Of a stretch of DNA of 64,000 nucleotides, positions 8,807-16,503 are shown piece after piece (position 1 is the stretch's first letter; each line of letters opens with the position of its first letter). The notes under the pieces are model-generated. The model saw nothing but the letters and a program-made list of their open reading frames with translations, was not told where the DNA came from and searched no databases. The DNA comes from Streptomyces massasporeus (GTDB taxonomy: Bacteria > Actinomycetota > Actinomycetes > Streptomycetales > Streptomycetaceae). The translations under genes were made by a program, and so were the position numbers. The DNA lies in NCBI RefSeq assembly GCF_014648995.1, contig NZ_BMSE01000015.1:124001-188000 (forward strand), written 5' to 3'.

Positions 8807-9313
8807 ATGTCCGACCTGGACTTCTACGCCCACGTCGCCACCCGCGGCGACGTGTGGGGAGTGGGGATCGGCGCGCAGCCCGCCGACTGGGAAGCCATGC
8901 TGGGCGCCGACTGCCTCGACACCGAGGACGGCAGTCTGTTGCGCCGGGACTACGGGCTGGTGGAGCTGTCGTTCCAGGAGGAGGACGGCGCCTGGCCCTG
9001 TTTCGGAGTGAGCGTGCAGGTGCACCGTCTGCGGTGGGACACCGAGTCGTCCGTCCCGGCGGCCCTGCGCGGCGCATACGGCACCTTCGCTCCCTCGACG
9101 CGCTTCGAGGACCTGGCCGCCGCGATCACCGGGCTCGGCTGCTCGGTCGAACCCGACCCGGACGAGGGCGGTACGTCCGGGGACATGCACCGCTACCGGG
9201 TGCCCGAGTCCGGCGTGAGGATCTTCGTCCGCGCGGACGAACACGCCGAGGGGCACTCGGGTGAGGTCTGGAGCCTCAGCGTGTCTCCCGCGTGGTGGCG
9301 CGCGGCGGGCTGA
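8807..9313 (+). CDS. Conserved hypothetical protein
   Basis: This 168-residue acidic protein of mixed alpha/beta character has no signal peptide or membrane helix. The ATG at 8807 follows GGAGAGGAT closely. The sequence is rich in Asp/Glu and Trp and has the look of the small single-domain proteins often found as orphan immunity-like genes in streptomycetes, but I recognise no family motif and propose no function. It is followed by a strong hairpin terminator. Confidence 0.7.
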   Translation: MSDLDFYAHVATRGDVWGVGIGAQPADWEAMLGADCLDTEDGSLLRRDYGLVELSFQEEDGAWPCFGVSVQVHRLRWDTESSVPAALRGAYGTFAPSTRFEDLAAAITGLGCSVEPDPDEGGTSGDMHRYRVPESGVRIFVRADEHAEGHSGEVWSLSVSPAWWRAAG

Positions 9314-9364
9314 GCCCTCGGGGCGGGCCGTGCCACCATCTGTGCGGCGCACCCAGGCCACGTG

Positions 9365-9399
9365 GCCGGTCCCGAGGTCTGCCCGGCCTCGGGACCGGC
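9365..9399. terminator. Bidirectional hairpin terminator
   Basis: A perfect 13-bp stem (9365-9377 with 9387-9399, GCCGGTCCCGAGG) encloses a 9-base loop between two converging genes. There is no T-run, as is common in Streptomyces. Confidence 0.7.
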
Positions 9400-9475
9400 T
9401 GCCCAGGTGGCTCGTGCCGCTCACTGCGCGGTGTCCCGCGCACTACGAGTCGGCGCACCAGCGCGAAGCGGCCGG

Positions 9476-10387
9476 TCAGGCTCGCCCCGCGGTGCGCAGG
9501 GACCGCGCCAGCCACTCCAGTTCCTCGGTCGCGTCGGGCGACGCGTCCTGCCCGCGTACACGGGCGACGAGCGTGCGGTAGCGCTCCGCTCCTGCCTCGA
9601 TCCCGGCCTCCAGGCTGCGCAGCACGGCGGCCCGGTCGGTGTCGCCGAACAGCTCGGACAGCATGCCGCCCGCCTCCGGATCCTCGGGGGCGACCCCGCG
9701 CTTCCGGGCTGCCGCGACGGTCTGCACCACCTGCCTGGCCCACCAGATGGACGCCCCGGGAGGACGACCCTGCCCCGGTGCGGGCGTGTTGAGCTCCATC
9801 CAGGTGCGCAGCCGGGCGCGGAAGCCGGGGTCCTGTACCAGTTCGGCCAGTTCGATCCAGGCGTCGACCTGCTCGGGAGTCGGATCGTCGGGCAGGTCGA
9901 CATTGTAGGCGCGGAAGCGGTCGCGCACGGACGGCTCGACGTCGAGACCGCCGAACACCTCCTCCTTGAACTCGTCGACGACCTGCTCGCGTTCGGCGGC
10001 GGAAAGCCGCGCCAACCGATTCATCAGTGCAGTCTCCTCAGCGGTGGAACCACGTGTCGCCACGGTGGACAGGACGGCCCGGCTCACCTTGAGGGAGCGG
10101 ATCTGCGCGTCGAGCGCCGCCACATGCGCGTCGGCGACCTCCGCGACCGTCGCCCGGCCGCTCAGTACCCGGCATACCTCGTCGAGCCCGAGGCCCAGCT
10201 CCCGAAGGGTGCGGACCAGCTCGACGCGGGCCACGGACCCGGCGTCGTACAGCCGGTAGCCGCTCGCGGAGCGGGCCACGGGCGGCACCGCTCCCTCGTC
10301 CGACCAGAAGCGCAGGGTGCGCACCGAGAGTCCGGTGCGGTGCGCGAGCCGGCCGATGGTGAGCACGTCGGGGCGTCCGTCATCCAT
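9476..10387 (-). CDS. MerR-family transcriptional regulator with C-terminal effector domain
   Basis: This protein of about 303 residues opens with the MerR helix-turn-helix and wing (LTIGRLAHRTGLSVRTLRFW, then SASGYRLYDAGSVARVELV). A long C-terminal domain of about 180 residues follows, probably binding a ligand. The ATG at 10387 is chosen because it lies seven bases beyond the -10 of a MerR-class promoter, which implies a leaderless or nearly leaderless mRNA; the frame extends to 10438 but would then cross the promoter. It is divergent from the encapsulin gene and could influence it, though autoregulation is the simplest reading. Confidence 0.92.
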   Translation of the reverse strand: MDDGRPDVLTIGRLAHRTGLSVRTLRFWSDEGAVPPVARSASGYRLYDAGSVARVELVRTLRELGLGLDEVCRVLSGRATVAEVADAHVAALDAQIRSLKVSRAVLSTVATRGSTAEETALMNRLARLSAAEREQVVDEFKEEVFGGLDVEPSVRDRFRAYNVDLPDDPTPEQVDAWIELAELVQDPGFRARLRTWMELNTPAPGQGRPPGASIWWARQVVQTVAAARKRGVAPEDPEAGGMLSELFGDTDRAAVLRSLEAGIEAGAERYRTLVARVRGQDASPDATEELEWLARSLRTAGRA

Positions 10388-10394
10388 GGGTGAG

Positions 10395-10425
10395 ATCCTG
10401 GACCTTCCAGTCGCTGGAGACTCAA
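10395..10425 (-). promoter_or_regulatory. MerR-type promoter with 19-bp spacer and internal palindrome
   Basis: On the minus strand, TTGAGT (10425-10420) and CAGGAT (10400-10395) are separated by exactly 19 bases. The spacer holds TCCAG-CGA-CTGGA, a palindrome (10406-10418). An over-long spacer with a central dyad is the mark of promoters that MerR proteins untwist. It lies directly upstream of the merR-like gene. Confidence 0.7.
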
Positions 10426-10647
10426 GTGCCGATCTCACCTCACGCTCCGATAAACCGCATTCAACAAATTGTCACTGCTTCGAGGTAAGCATCTCGTCTC
10501 CCCGGTGGATACGGCCCGCCCAGTGGATAGCTTCTGCAGGTGGGCGGATCCGCGTGGTTCCTCCCGCTCGTTGCCCACCCCTCCCTGTCTCCCGGTCGGC
10601 GCACCCGTGTGCGTCGGCGCCCCGTTGTGCGAGGAGAACCACCGCCG

Positions 10648-12063
10648 ATGACCGTCGACAGCGTCCCGGAAGCCGAGACCGTCCGCGCCGCTCCGCAGCA
10701 GTCCCTGAGCACTGCCGCCGCCCGCAACCTCGCCACCACCACCAAGTCCGTCCCGCAGATGCAGGAGATCACCTCCCGCTGGCTTCTGCGGATGCTGCCC
10801 TGGGTCGAGGCCGAAGGCGGCGCCTACCGGGTCAACCGGCGGCTGCGACATACCGTCGGCGACGGGTCCATCGAGTTCGTCCAGGAGGGCGCCACCGTCC
10901 GCGTGATCCCCCGGGAACTCGGTGAACTGGCCCTGCTGCGCGGATTCGAGGACACGGACGTCCTCACCGCACTCGCCGACCGCTGCACGCAGCACGACTT
11001 CGCGGCCGGCGACGTCGTCGCCGAGCGCGGCAGCCCCGTGGACAGGATCCACCTGATCGCCCACGGCCGGCTCAACCAGACCTCCGAGGGCAAGTACGGC
11101 GGCGAGATCACCCTCGGGGTGCTCGCGGACGGCGACCGTTTCGGTGAGAACGCCCTGCTGGACCCCGACGCCCGCCACGACAGCACGGTCACCGCCGAGA
11201 CCTCCGGCACCCTCCTCACCCTCAGCCGCGCCGACTTCGCCGCCGTTCAGGCCTCGGCGCCCGCCCTGCAGGCCCACGTCGACACCTACAGCTCCCGCGC
11301 GCGACACCGGCAGAACAAGCACGGCGAGGCCGAGATCGCCATGTCGGCAGGCCATGTCGGCGAGGCGGACCTGCCGGGCACCTTCGTCGACTACGAACTG
11401 GAGCCGCGCGAGTACGAACTCTCCGTGGCCCAGACCGTCCTGAGGATCCATTCGAGGGTCGCCGACCTCTACAACGGGCCGATGAACCAGACCGAGGAGC
11501 AACTCAGGCTCACGGTCGAGGCCTTGCGTGAGCGTCAGGAACACGAACTGATCAACAACCGTGAGTTCGGGCTGCTGCACAACGCCGACTTCAAGCAGCG
11601 CATCCAGCCCCACTCCGGCCCGCCCACCCCGGACGACATGGACAATCTGCTCTGCCGCAGGCGCGGCACCAAGATGTTCCTCGCCCACCCGAGGACCATC
11701 GCCGCCATCGGACGTGGCTTCAACGCGTGCGGTCTCTACCCCGACCATGTCGACCTCGGCGGACAGTCCGTCCCCGCCTGGCGCGGGGTCCCCATCCTGC
11801 CCTGCAACAAGATCCCGATCAGCAAGGAGCAGACCAGCTCCATCATCGCGATGCGCACCGGTGAGAAGAACCAGGGCGTCATCGGCCTGCGCAAGACCGG
11901 ACTGCAGGACGAGTACGAACCGGGACTTGCCGTGCGGTACATGGGCATCAACGAGCAGGCGATCATCTCCTACCTCGTCACCACCTACTACTCCGCCGCG
12001 GTGCTCCTACCCGACGCCCTCGGTGTGATGGAGAACGTCCAGATCGCCCCCAGGCCCCACTGA
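10648..12063 (+). CDS. eshA: Family 2B encapsulin shell protein with cyclic-nucleotide-binding domain (EshA-like)
   Basis: This 471-residue protein builds the shell of a protein nanocompartment. The HK97-type shell sequence is split: residues 1-90 and about 225-471 form the capsid fold (IPHSGPPTPDDMDNLLCRRR and WRGVPILPCNKIPIS are typical), and about 95-215 is an inserted cyclic-nucleotide-binding domain with the GENALL segment of the phosphate cassette. Family 2B encapsulins are known to package terpene cyclases, and the next gene is the 2-MIB synthase. The same protein type was described in streptomycetes as EshA, a 52-kDa multimer. ATG 10648 follows GAGGAG. Whether this copy binds a nucleotide is untested. 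Confidence 0.93.
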   Translation: MTVDSVPEAETVRAAPQQSLSTAAARNLATTTKSVPQMQEITSRWLLRMLPWVEAEGGAYRVNRRLRHTVGDGSIEFVQEGATVRVIPRELGELALLRGFEDTDVLTALADRCTQHDFAAGDVVAERGSPVDRIHLIAHGRLNQTSEGKYGGEITLGVLADGDRFGENALLDPDARHDSTVTAETSGTLLTLSRADFAAVQASAPALQAHVDTYSSRARHRQNKHGEAEIAMSAGHVGEADLPGTFVDYELEPREYELSVAQTVLRIHSRVADLYNGPMNQTEEQLRLTVEALRERQEHELINNREFGLLHNADFKQRIQPHSGPPTPDDMDNLLCRRRGTKMFLAHPRTIAAIGRGFNACGLYPDHVDLGGQSVPAWRGVPILPCNKIPISKEQTSSIIAMRTGEKNQGVIGLRKTGLQDEYEPGLAVRYMGINEQAIISYLVTTYYSAAVLLPDALGVMENVQIAPRPH

Positions 12064-12146
12064 GCCCCGATCCGCGCGGCAGGTCCACCTCCGGTCACCT
12101 CCACGCGCGACGGAGCGCCCATCCCACGGCAGCAAAGGAGCCGCCG

Positions 12147-13517
12147 ATGCCCGACTCCGGGCCCCTCGGATCACCACCCCCTGAGCAGCAACCGACGCCG
12201 CCCGCAGCCGTGCAGGACGCGGCCATGCCGGTGGTGCACCACGTTCCGGTCCCTCCGACGGCCCTGCAGTTTCTCGCCGCACTGCATCCGCCGGTCCCGA
12301 TCGCGATCCCCGGCCCGCCGCCGCCTCCTGCGGCCGCCTCAGCCCCAAGGGACACGCCCGCCGCGACAGCGACCGTTTCCGCCCTACAGGACACGCTCGC
12401 CGCGACCGCCGCTGACTCCGCCCTCCAGCGGATCCTGCGCGGGCCGACCGGACTGGGCACGTCGTCGCTCTCCTTGGCCCGCAGGCACGAGCCCCCGGCC
12501 CCGGAACAGGGGCCACCGGCCCCCGCCCCGCCGGCCGAGGGACGAGCCGTCCCCGGCCTCTACCACCACCCCGTCCCGGAGCCCGACCCCGTACGCGTCG
12601 AAGAGGTGAGCAGCCGGATCAAGCGCTGGGCGGAGGACGAGGTCCAGCTCTATCCCGAGGAGTGGGAGGGGCAGTTCGACGGCTTCTCCGTCGGCCGCTA
12701 CATGGTCGGTTGCCACCCCGACGCCCCGACGGTCGACCACCTGATGCTCGCCACACGGCTGATGGTCGCGGAGAACGCGCTGGACGACTGCTACTGCGAG
12801 GACCACGGCGGGTCGCCCGTCGGTCTCGGCGGGCGCATCCTCCTCGCGCACACCGCGCTCGACCACTTCCACACGACGGCGGAGTACGCGCCGGCATGGC
12901 AGGAGTCGCTCACGTCGGACGCCCCGCGCCGGGCCTACCGCAGTGCCATGGACTACTTCGTCCGCGCGGCCACGCCCTCCCAGGCCGACCGCTACCGGCA
13001 CGACATGGCCCGGCTGCACATGGGCTACCTCGCCGAGGCCGCCTGGGCGGAGACCGATCACGTCCCGGAGGTGTGGGAGTACCTGGCGATGCGCCAGTTC
13101 AACAACTTCCGCCCCTGCCCCACGATCACCGACACCGTCGGCGGCTACGAACTGCCCGCGGACCTGCACGCCCAGCCGGACATGCAGCGGGTCATCGCCC
13201 TCGCCGGCAACGCCACCACCATCGTCAACGACCTCTACTCGTACACCAAGGAACTCAACAGCCCGGGCCGACACCTGAACCTGCCGGTGGTGATCGCGGA
13301 ACGTGAGCAACTCTCCGAGCGCGACGCCTACCTGAAGGCCGTCGAGGTCCACAACGAACTCATGCACGCCTTCGAGGCAGCCGCCGCCGACCTCGCTGCG
13401 GCATGCCCCCTGCCCACCGTGCTGCGCTTCCTCAAAGGCGTGGCCGCCTGGGTCGACGGCAACCACGACTGGCACCGCACCAACACCTTCCGCTACAGCC
13501 TGCCCGACTTCTGGTAG
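12147..13517 (+). CDS. 2-Methylisoborneol synthase (terpene cyclase, encapsulin cargo)
   Basis: This 456-residue cyclase converts 2-methylgeranyl diphosphate to 2-methylisoborneol, an earthy volatile. The first 130 or so residues are a Pro/Ala-rich disordered extension with short conserved islands (ALQFLAALHPPVPIAIPGPP and LQRILRGPTGLG), which likely target the enzyme into the shell. The class I terpene synthase core follows. Its metal sites are the Asp-rich DDCYCED at 213-219 and the NSE triad N361/S365/E369 in NDLYSYTKE. The gene lies between the shell gene and the methyltransferase, the order known from other 2-MIB producers. It starts 83 bases after the shell gene with a GGAG-type ribosome binding site. 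Confidence 0.95.
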   Translation: MPDSGPLGSPPPEQQPTPPAAVQDAAMPVVHHVPVPPTALQFLAALHPPVPIAIPGPPPPPAAASAPRDTPAATATVSALQDTLAATAADSALQRILRGPTGLGTSSLSLARRHEPPAPEQGPPAPAPPAEGRAVPGLYHHPVPEPDPVRVEEVSSRIKRWAEDEVQLYPEEWEGQFDGFSVGRYMVGCHPDAPTVDHLMLATRLMVAENALDDCYCEDHGGSPVGLGGRILLAHTALDHFHTTAEYAPAWQESLTSDAPRRAYRSAMDYFVRAATPSQADRYRHDMARLHMGYLAEAAWAETDHVPEVWEYLAMRQFNNFRPCPTITDTVGGYELPADLHAQPDMQRVIALAGNATTIVNDLYSYTKELNSPGRHLNLPVVIAEREQLSERDAYLKAVEVHNELMHAFEAAAADLAAACPLPTVLRFLKGVAAWVDGNHDWHRTNTFRYSLPDFW

Positions 13518-13532
13518 AGAACGGACATTTCT

Positions 13533-14408
13533 GTGACCACTGAAACGACCGCCCCCGTCACCGCGAAGATCCCGGCCCCGGCGACGCCCTACCAGGGGGA
13601 CATCGCCCGTTACTGGAACAATGAGGCGCGACCGGTGAACCTGCGCCTGGGTGACGTGGACGGGCTCTACCACCACCACTACGGCATCGGTGCCGTGGAC
13701 CAGGCCGCGCTCGGCGACCCGGCGCACAGCGAGTACGAGAAGAAGCTCATCGCGGAGCTGCACCGGCTGGAGTCGGCACAGGCGGAGTCCCTCCTGGACC
13801 ACCTCGGCGCCATCGGGCCCGACGACACCCTCGTCGACGCCGGCTGCGGCCGCGGCGGATCCATGGTCATGGCCCACCGCCGCTTCGGCTGCAAGGTCGA
13901 AGGTGTCACGTTGTCCGCCACCCAGGCCGACTTCGGCAACCGGCGCGCGCGAGAACTGCGCATCGAGGACCGCGTCCGCTCCCGCGTGTGCAACATGCTC
14001 GACACGCCCTTCGAGAAGGGCAGCGTCGCGGCTTCGTGGAACAACGAGTCGAGCATGTACGTCGACCTCCACGACCTGTTCGCCGAGCACTCCCGCTTCC
14101 TGAAGGTGGGCGGCCGGTACGTGACGATCACCGGCTGCTGGAACCCCCGCTACGGCCAGCCGTCGAAGTGGGTCTCCCAGATCAACGCCCACTTCGAGTG
14201 CAACATCCACTCCCGGCGTGAGTATCTGCGGGCCATGGCCGACAACCGGCTCGTGCCGCAGACCATCGTCGACCTCACCCCGGACACGCTGCCCTACTGG
14301 GAGCTTCGGGCCACGTCCTCGCTGGTCACCGGGATCGAGGAGGCGTTCATCGAGTCCTACCGGGACGGCTCCTTCCAGTACGTCCTGATCGCTGCCGACC
14401 GCGTGTAG
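13533..14408 (+). CDS. gppmt: Geranyl diphosphate 2-C-methyltransferase
   Basis: This 291-residue SAM-dependent enzyme methylates C2 of geranyl diphosphate to supply 2-methyl-GPP for the cyclase. The SAM motif I DAGCGRGGS spans residues 102-110, and the surrounding sequence matches the cyclopropane-synthase-like methyltransferase fold with a long N-terminal lid (YWNNEARPVNLRLG). The GTG start lies 15 bases after the cyclase stop, so the two are one operon. A strong hairpin terminator follows. The three genes make a complete 2-MIB pathway from GPP. Confidence 0.95.
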   Translation: MTTETTAPVTAKIPAPATPYQGDIARYWNNEARPVNLRLGDVDGLYHHHYGIGAVDQAALGDPAHSEYEKKLIAELHRLESAQAESLLDHLGAIGPDDTLVDAGCGRGGSMVMAHRRFGCKVEGVTLSATQADFGNRRARELRIEDRVRSRVCNMLDTPFEKGSVAASWNNESSMYVDLHDLFAEHSRFLKVGGRYVTITGCWNPRYGQPSKWVSQINAHFECNIHSRREYLRAMADNRLVPQTIVDLTPDTLPYWELRATSSLVTGIEEAFIESYRDGSFQYVLIAADRV

Positions 14409-14424
14409 GCCCGCCATCGCGGGG

Positions 14425-14461
14425 CCGGGTCGCGGGGCCCTCTACCGGCCCCGCGACCCGG
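14425..14461 (+). terminator. Strong hairpin terminator after the 2-MIB operon
   Basis: A perfect 15-bp stem (14425-14439 with 14447-14461, CCGGGTCGCGGGGCC) has a 7-base loop and starts 16 bases after the methyltransferase stop. There is no T-run. Confidence 0.85.
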
Positions 14462-14490
14462 GCGTGCCGGGCGACTTGGCGGAAAAGGCT

Positions 14491-14520
14491 TTGAGCGAGA
14501 TGTCGACCCGCTGCTACTTT
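14491..14520 (+). promoter_or_regulatory. Possible promoter of the leader peptide/acetyltransferase/infA unit
   Basis: TTGAGC (14491-14496) and TACTTT (14515-14520) are separated by 18 bases, just after the terminator and 40 bases before the strong ribosome binding site of the short leader frame. The match to the main sigma-factor consensus is partial. Confidence 0.4.
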
Positions 14521-14559
14521 CGCGGTGGACCGTGAAATCGTCGCATGGAGGTGAGCCCC

Positions 14560-14613
14560 GTGAACACAGTTACCCGTGGGTGCTCCCTCAACCCGTCACG
14601 GTCCGGCGGCTGA
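14560..14613 (+). CDS. Candidate 17-residue leader peptide
   Basis: A GTG-initiated frame encodes MNTVTRGCSLNPSRSGG. It is preceded by a near-perfect Shine-Dalgarno sequence, GGAGGTGA at 14547-14554, with a 5-base spacer; this is one of the better ribosome binding sites in the window although the frame is tiny. The stop lies 12 bases before a hairpin that abuts the ribosome binding site of the acetyltransferase gene. The layout is that of a translational or transcriptional attenuator, in which ribosome stalling on the leader changes hairpin folding. A chance GTG behind a good ribosome binding site cannot be excluded. Confidence 0.45.
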   Translation: MNTVTRGCSLNPSRSGG

Positions 14614-14625
14614 CGTTCGGTGTCG

Positions 14626-14656
14626 CCAGGAGCGCCTGAGATCGAGGCACTCCTGG
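14626..14656 (+). promoter_or_regulatory. Leader hairpin ahead of the acetyltransferase start
   Basis: The 12-base arms 14626-14637 (CCAGGAGCGCCT) and 14645-14656 pair with one mismatch around a 7-base loop. The 3' arm runs into GGAAGGAG (14655-14662), the ribosome binding site of the next gene, so the fold could partly mask it or act as an attenuator. Confidence 0.5.
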
Positions 14657-14668
14657 AAGGAGACTCCG

Positions 14669-15460
14669 ATGAACACAAGACCCTTCACTTCTGGCCTGGG
14701 CGAGAACGCCGTGACGATCACGCGCGTCGCGGACAGGCAATGGCACGCCCTGGACGACGACCTGGTGGTCGGCCGCGCGCATGCCCAACATCGGCCCGAC
14801 GGACGGTTGTTCGTCAGCATCGACGCCTGGCACGAGGTGGCCTTCGACCTCCTGGCCGAGGCGATGCTGGCGGAACTGCCGTCACCGCTGTACACGCTGG
14901 TCGACGAAGCCGACGTCGAGCTGACGGCCGGCTGGAGGCGGGCCGGGTTCACGATCCGGCGCCGCGAGTGGGAGTACGTCGTGCCGACCGACCCGGGGGT
15001 CACAGGTCTCGACGACGTCCTGCCACCTCCGGGCGTGACGATCGTGCCCGCCGGTCAGGTGGACGAGAGTCTGCTGCGGGCGGTGGACCGCGCCATCCGT
15101 GACGAAGTCGAGGCGACCGTCGGGTGGCAGTCGATGCCCGCGGAGGTGGTTCCCCGCCCCGAAGGCGACACGATCGTCGACCCGTCGAAGTACGCGGTGG
15201 CCGCGGCGCCGGACCGCTACCTGGGGTTGATCCGGGTGGTGAGGGTGAAACGGCCGCGCATCGGGCTGGTCGCGGTCCGGGCCGGCGAGCAGCGCCGAGG
15301 CATCGCGCGGGCGCTGCTGGCCCATGCGCTGGGGACGCTGCACCACTCCGGGGCCACCGCTGCGTGGGCGGAAGTGCACGAGTCCAATCAAGCGGCCTCG
15401 GCGCTGTTCGAGGGCATCGGCGCCCGGTCCATGAGCAGCAACCTGGAGCTGGTGCGATGA
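14669..15460 (+). CDS. GNAT-family N-acetyltransferase
   Basis: This 263-residue protein has a degenerate N-terminal region and a clear C-terminal GNAT domain, with the acetyl-CoA loop VRAGEQRRGIARALLAHAL at about residues 205-223 and an ESNQAASALFEGIGA ending. Two half-domains in tandem are common in this size class. The ATG at 14669 has GGAAGGAG upstream; the frame extends back to 14576 but would cross the hairpin. Its TGA overlaps the infA ATG (ATGA), so the acetyltransferase and the IF-1 paralogue are translated together. The acceptor is unknown; a link to translation is suggested only by the neighbour. Confidence 0.88.
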   Translation: MNTRPFTSGLGENAVTITRVADRQWHALDDDLVVGRAHAQHRPDGRLFVSIDAWHEVAFDLLAEAMLAELPSPLYTLVDEADVELTAGWRRAGFTIRRREWEYVVPTDPGVTGLDDVLPPPGVTIVPAGQVDESLLRAVDRAIRDEVEATVGWQSMPAEVVPRPEGDTIVDPSKYAVAAAPDRYLGLIRVVRVKRPRIGLVAVRAGEQRRGIARALLAHALGTLHHSGATAAWAEVHESNQAASALFEGIGARSMSSNLELVR

Positions 15461-16224
15461 CGAGGAACAAGAACGTCATCGAAGTCGAGGGCAAGGTAGT
15501 CGAGTGCCTGCGCAGCGCCATGTTCACCGTGGAGCTCGAGAACGGCCACCAGGTGCTCGCGCACATCAGCGGGAAGATCCGCAAGAACTACATCAAGATC
15601 ATGCTGGAGGACCGGGTGCTGGTGGAGCTCCCGCCGTACGACCTGACGCGCGGCCGGATCGTGTTCCGGTACCGCACCTAGCGGCGGCCGGCACCGTCCG
15701 CGGTCGCTGATCCAGGGGCCCTGGTCACGGCGTTCCCGTGACCAGGGCCCCGACGACGGCTCGCACGGGACGACGGCGGGGGCAGTGGCCGTGGTCCGCG
15801 ACAGGTGCCGCGCGAAGACGACAAGCCGCAGGACGGCGAATCGTGCGACACCGGCGAGCGCGGACGCGGACAGGTAGACGACCTGCTCGACCACCGCACC
15901 GGGTGTCGCCACCAGGTGATGCAGGACGCACATCGCCCCGCAGGTCACCGCATACGCGGCCACCGCCGACCCGGCCGACTGGGCATGCTGACGCAAGGTC
16001 GCGTGCCGGCCTGCGCCGAAGGTGAACCGGGCGTGCAACTCCGTGGCGAGGAGCGTGGACACCGTGGTGATCAGGGCGTTGGCCACCATCCAGGGCACCC
16101 ATGCGGCGAGGGCCACTACGGCGAAGCTGGAGGCGACGCCCACCCCACCGCCGCAGAGTACAAAGCGGACGAAGGCGGTGAGCGTGCCCCGTGCCGCCTC
16201 TTGCTGTCTCTGCACTGTCTCCAC
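15388..16224 (-). CDS. GtrA-like small membrane protein with a long antisense tail
   Basis: The first 150 or so residues hold four hydrophobic helices (FVRFVLCGGGVGVASSFAVV through ALAGVARFAVLRLVVFA), matching the GtrA family of proteins linked to export of lipid-linked sugars. GtrA proteins are about 130-170 residues. Here the frame stays open for another 100 or more residues through the terminator and opposite the whole infA gene, so the C-terminal part is probably an artefact of a lost stop or a frameshift. The start is GTG 16224 behind a run of six G; the frame continues to 16284 without a better signal. Confidence 0.6.
   Translation of the reverse strand: METVQRQQEAARGTLTAFVRFVLCGGGVGVASSFAVVALAAWVPWMVANALITTVSTLLATELHARFTFGAGRHATLRQHAQSAGSAVAAYAVTCGAMCVLHHLVATPGAVVEQVVYLSASALAGVARFAVLRLVVFARHLSRTTATAPAVVPCEPSSGPWSRERRDQGPWISDRGRCRPPLGAVPEHDPAARQVVRRELHQHPVLQHDLDVVLADLPADVREHLVAVLELHGEHGAAQALDYLALDFDDVLVPRHRTSSRLLLMDRAPMPSNSAEAA
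15457..15681 (+). CDS. infA: Translation initiation factor IF-1, likely second copy
   Basis: This 74-residue OB-fold protein binds the ribosomal A site during initiation. The sequence is a typical IF-1: NVIEVEGKVVECLRSAMFTV, ENGHQVLAHISGKIRKNYI, then PYDLTRGRIVFRY. The normal infA sits in the ribosomal protein operon, which is absent here, so this is probably a paralogue. The ATG overlaps the upstream TGA by four bases. A 15-bp stem terminator follows 34 bases after the stop. Accessory IF-1 copies occur in streptomycetes and their role is not settled. Confidence 0.95.
   Translation: MTRNKNVIEVEGKVVECLRSAMFTVELENGHQVLAHISGKIRKNYIKIMLEDRVLVELPPYDLTRGRIVFRYRT
15715..15751. terminator. Bidirectional hairpin terminator
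   Basis: A perfect 15-bp stem (15715-15729 with 15737-15751, GGGGCCCTGGTCACG) has a 7-base loop and lies between infA and the convergent GtrA-like gene. Confidence 0.85.
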
Positions 16225-16284
16225 GTTGCCCCCCTGACTGTTTCTGTAGATGGAAACGCTACGTTGCGTTCGCGATAGGGGCAA

Positions 16285-16503
16285 CGGAATTGTTGCGTGA
16301 GAACCTCATTTATGCACGTCGGCGCCTCGAAATCATTGCAATGCATGCGGGATAATGCAATGACGATGTCACTCGTCGTTGCAATTGATGGAAGTGAAGG
16401 CTATGCGTGCCGCCATCGATCCGGCAGCGGGCCGTGGCAGCTTCCGGGCGGGCCGAGGAGCCCGCCTTCCGCAGGAGGGATCTAACGCGGGCCGGGGCCC
16501 ACC
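16285..16503. other. AT-richer gap with TTGCAAT motifs
   Basis: This 219-base stretch is visibly poorer in G+C than its surroundings. It holds CATTGCAATG (16334-16343, a perfect palindrome), a second ATGCAATG at 16355-16362 and TTGCAA at 16379-16384. GTTTC...GAAAC (16240-16257) lies just outside. These may be operator half-sites for the divergent GtrA-like gene. No gene is seen. Confidence 0.4.

Noticed and set aside
12384..14417. Long minus-strand frame opposite the 2-MIB genes
   Set aside because: It has no domain signature or ribosome binding site, and the plus-strand genes are certain.
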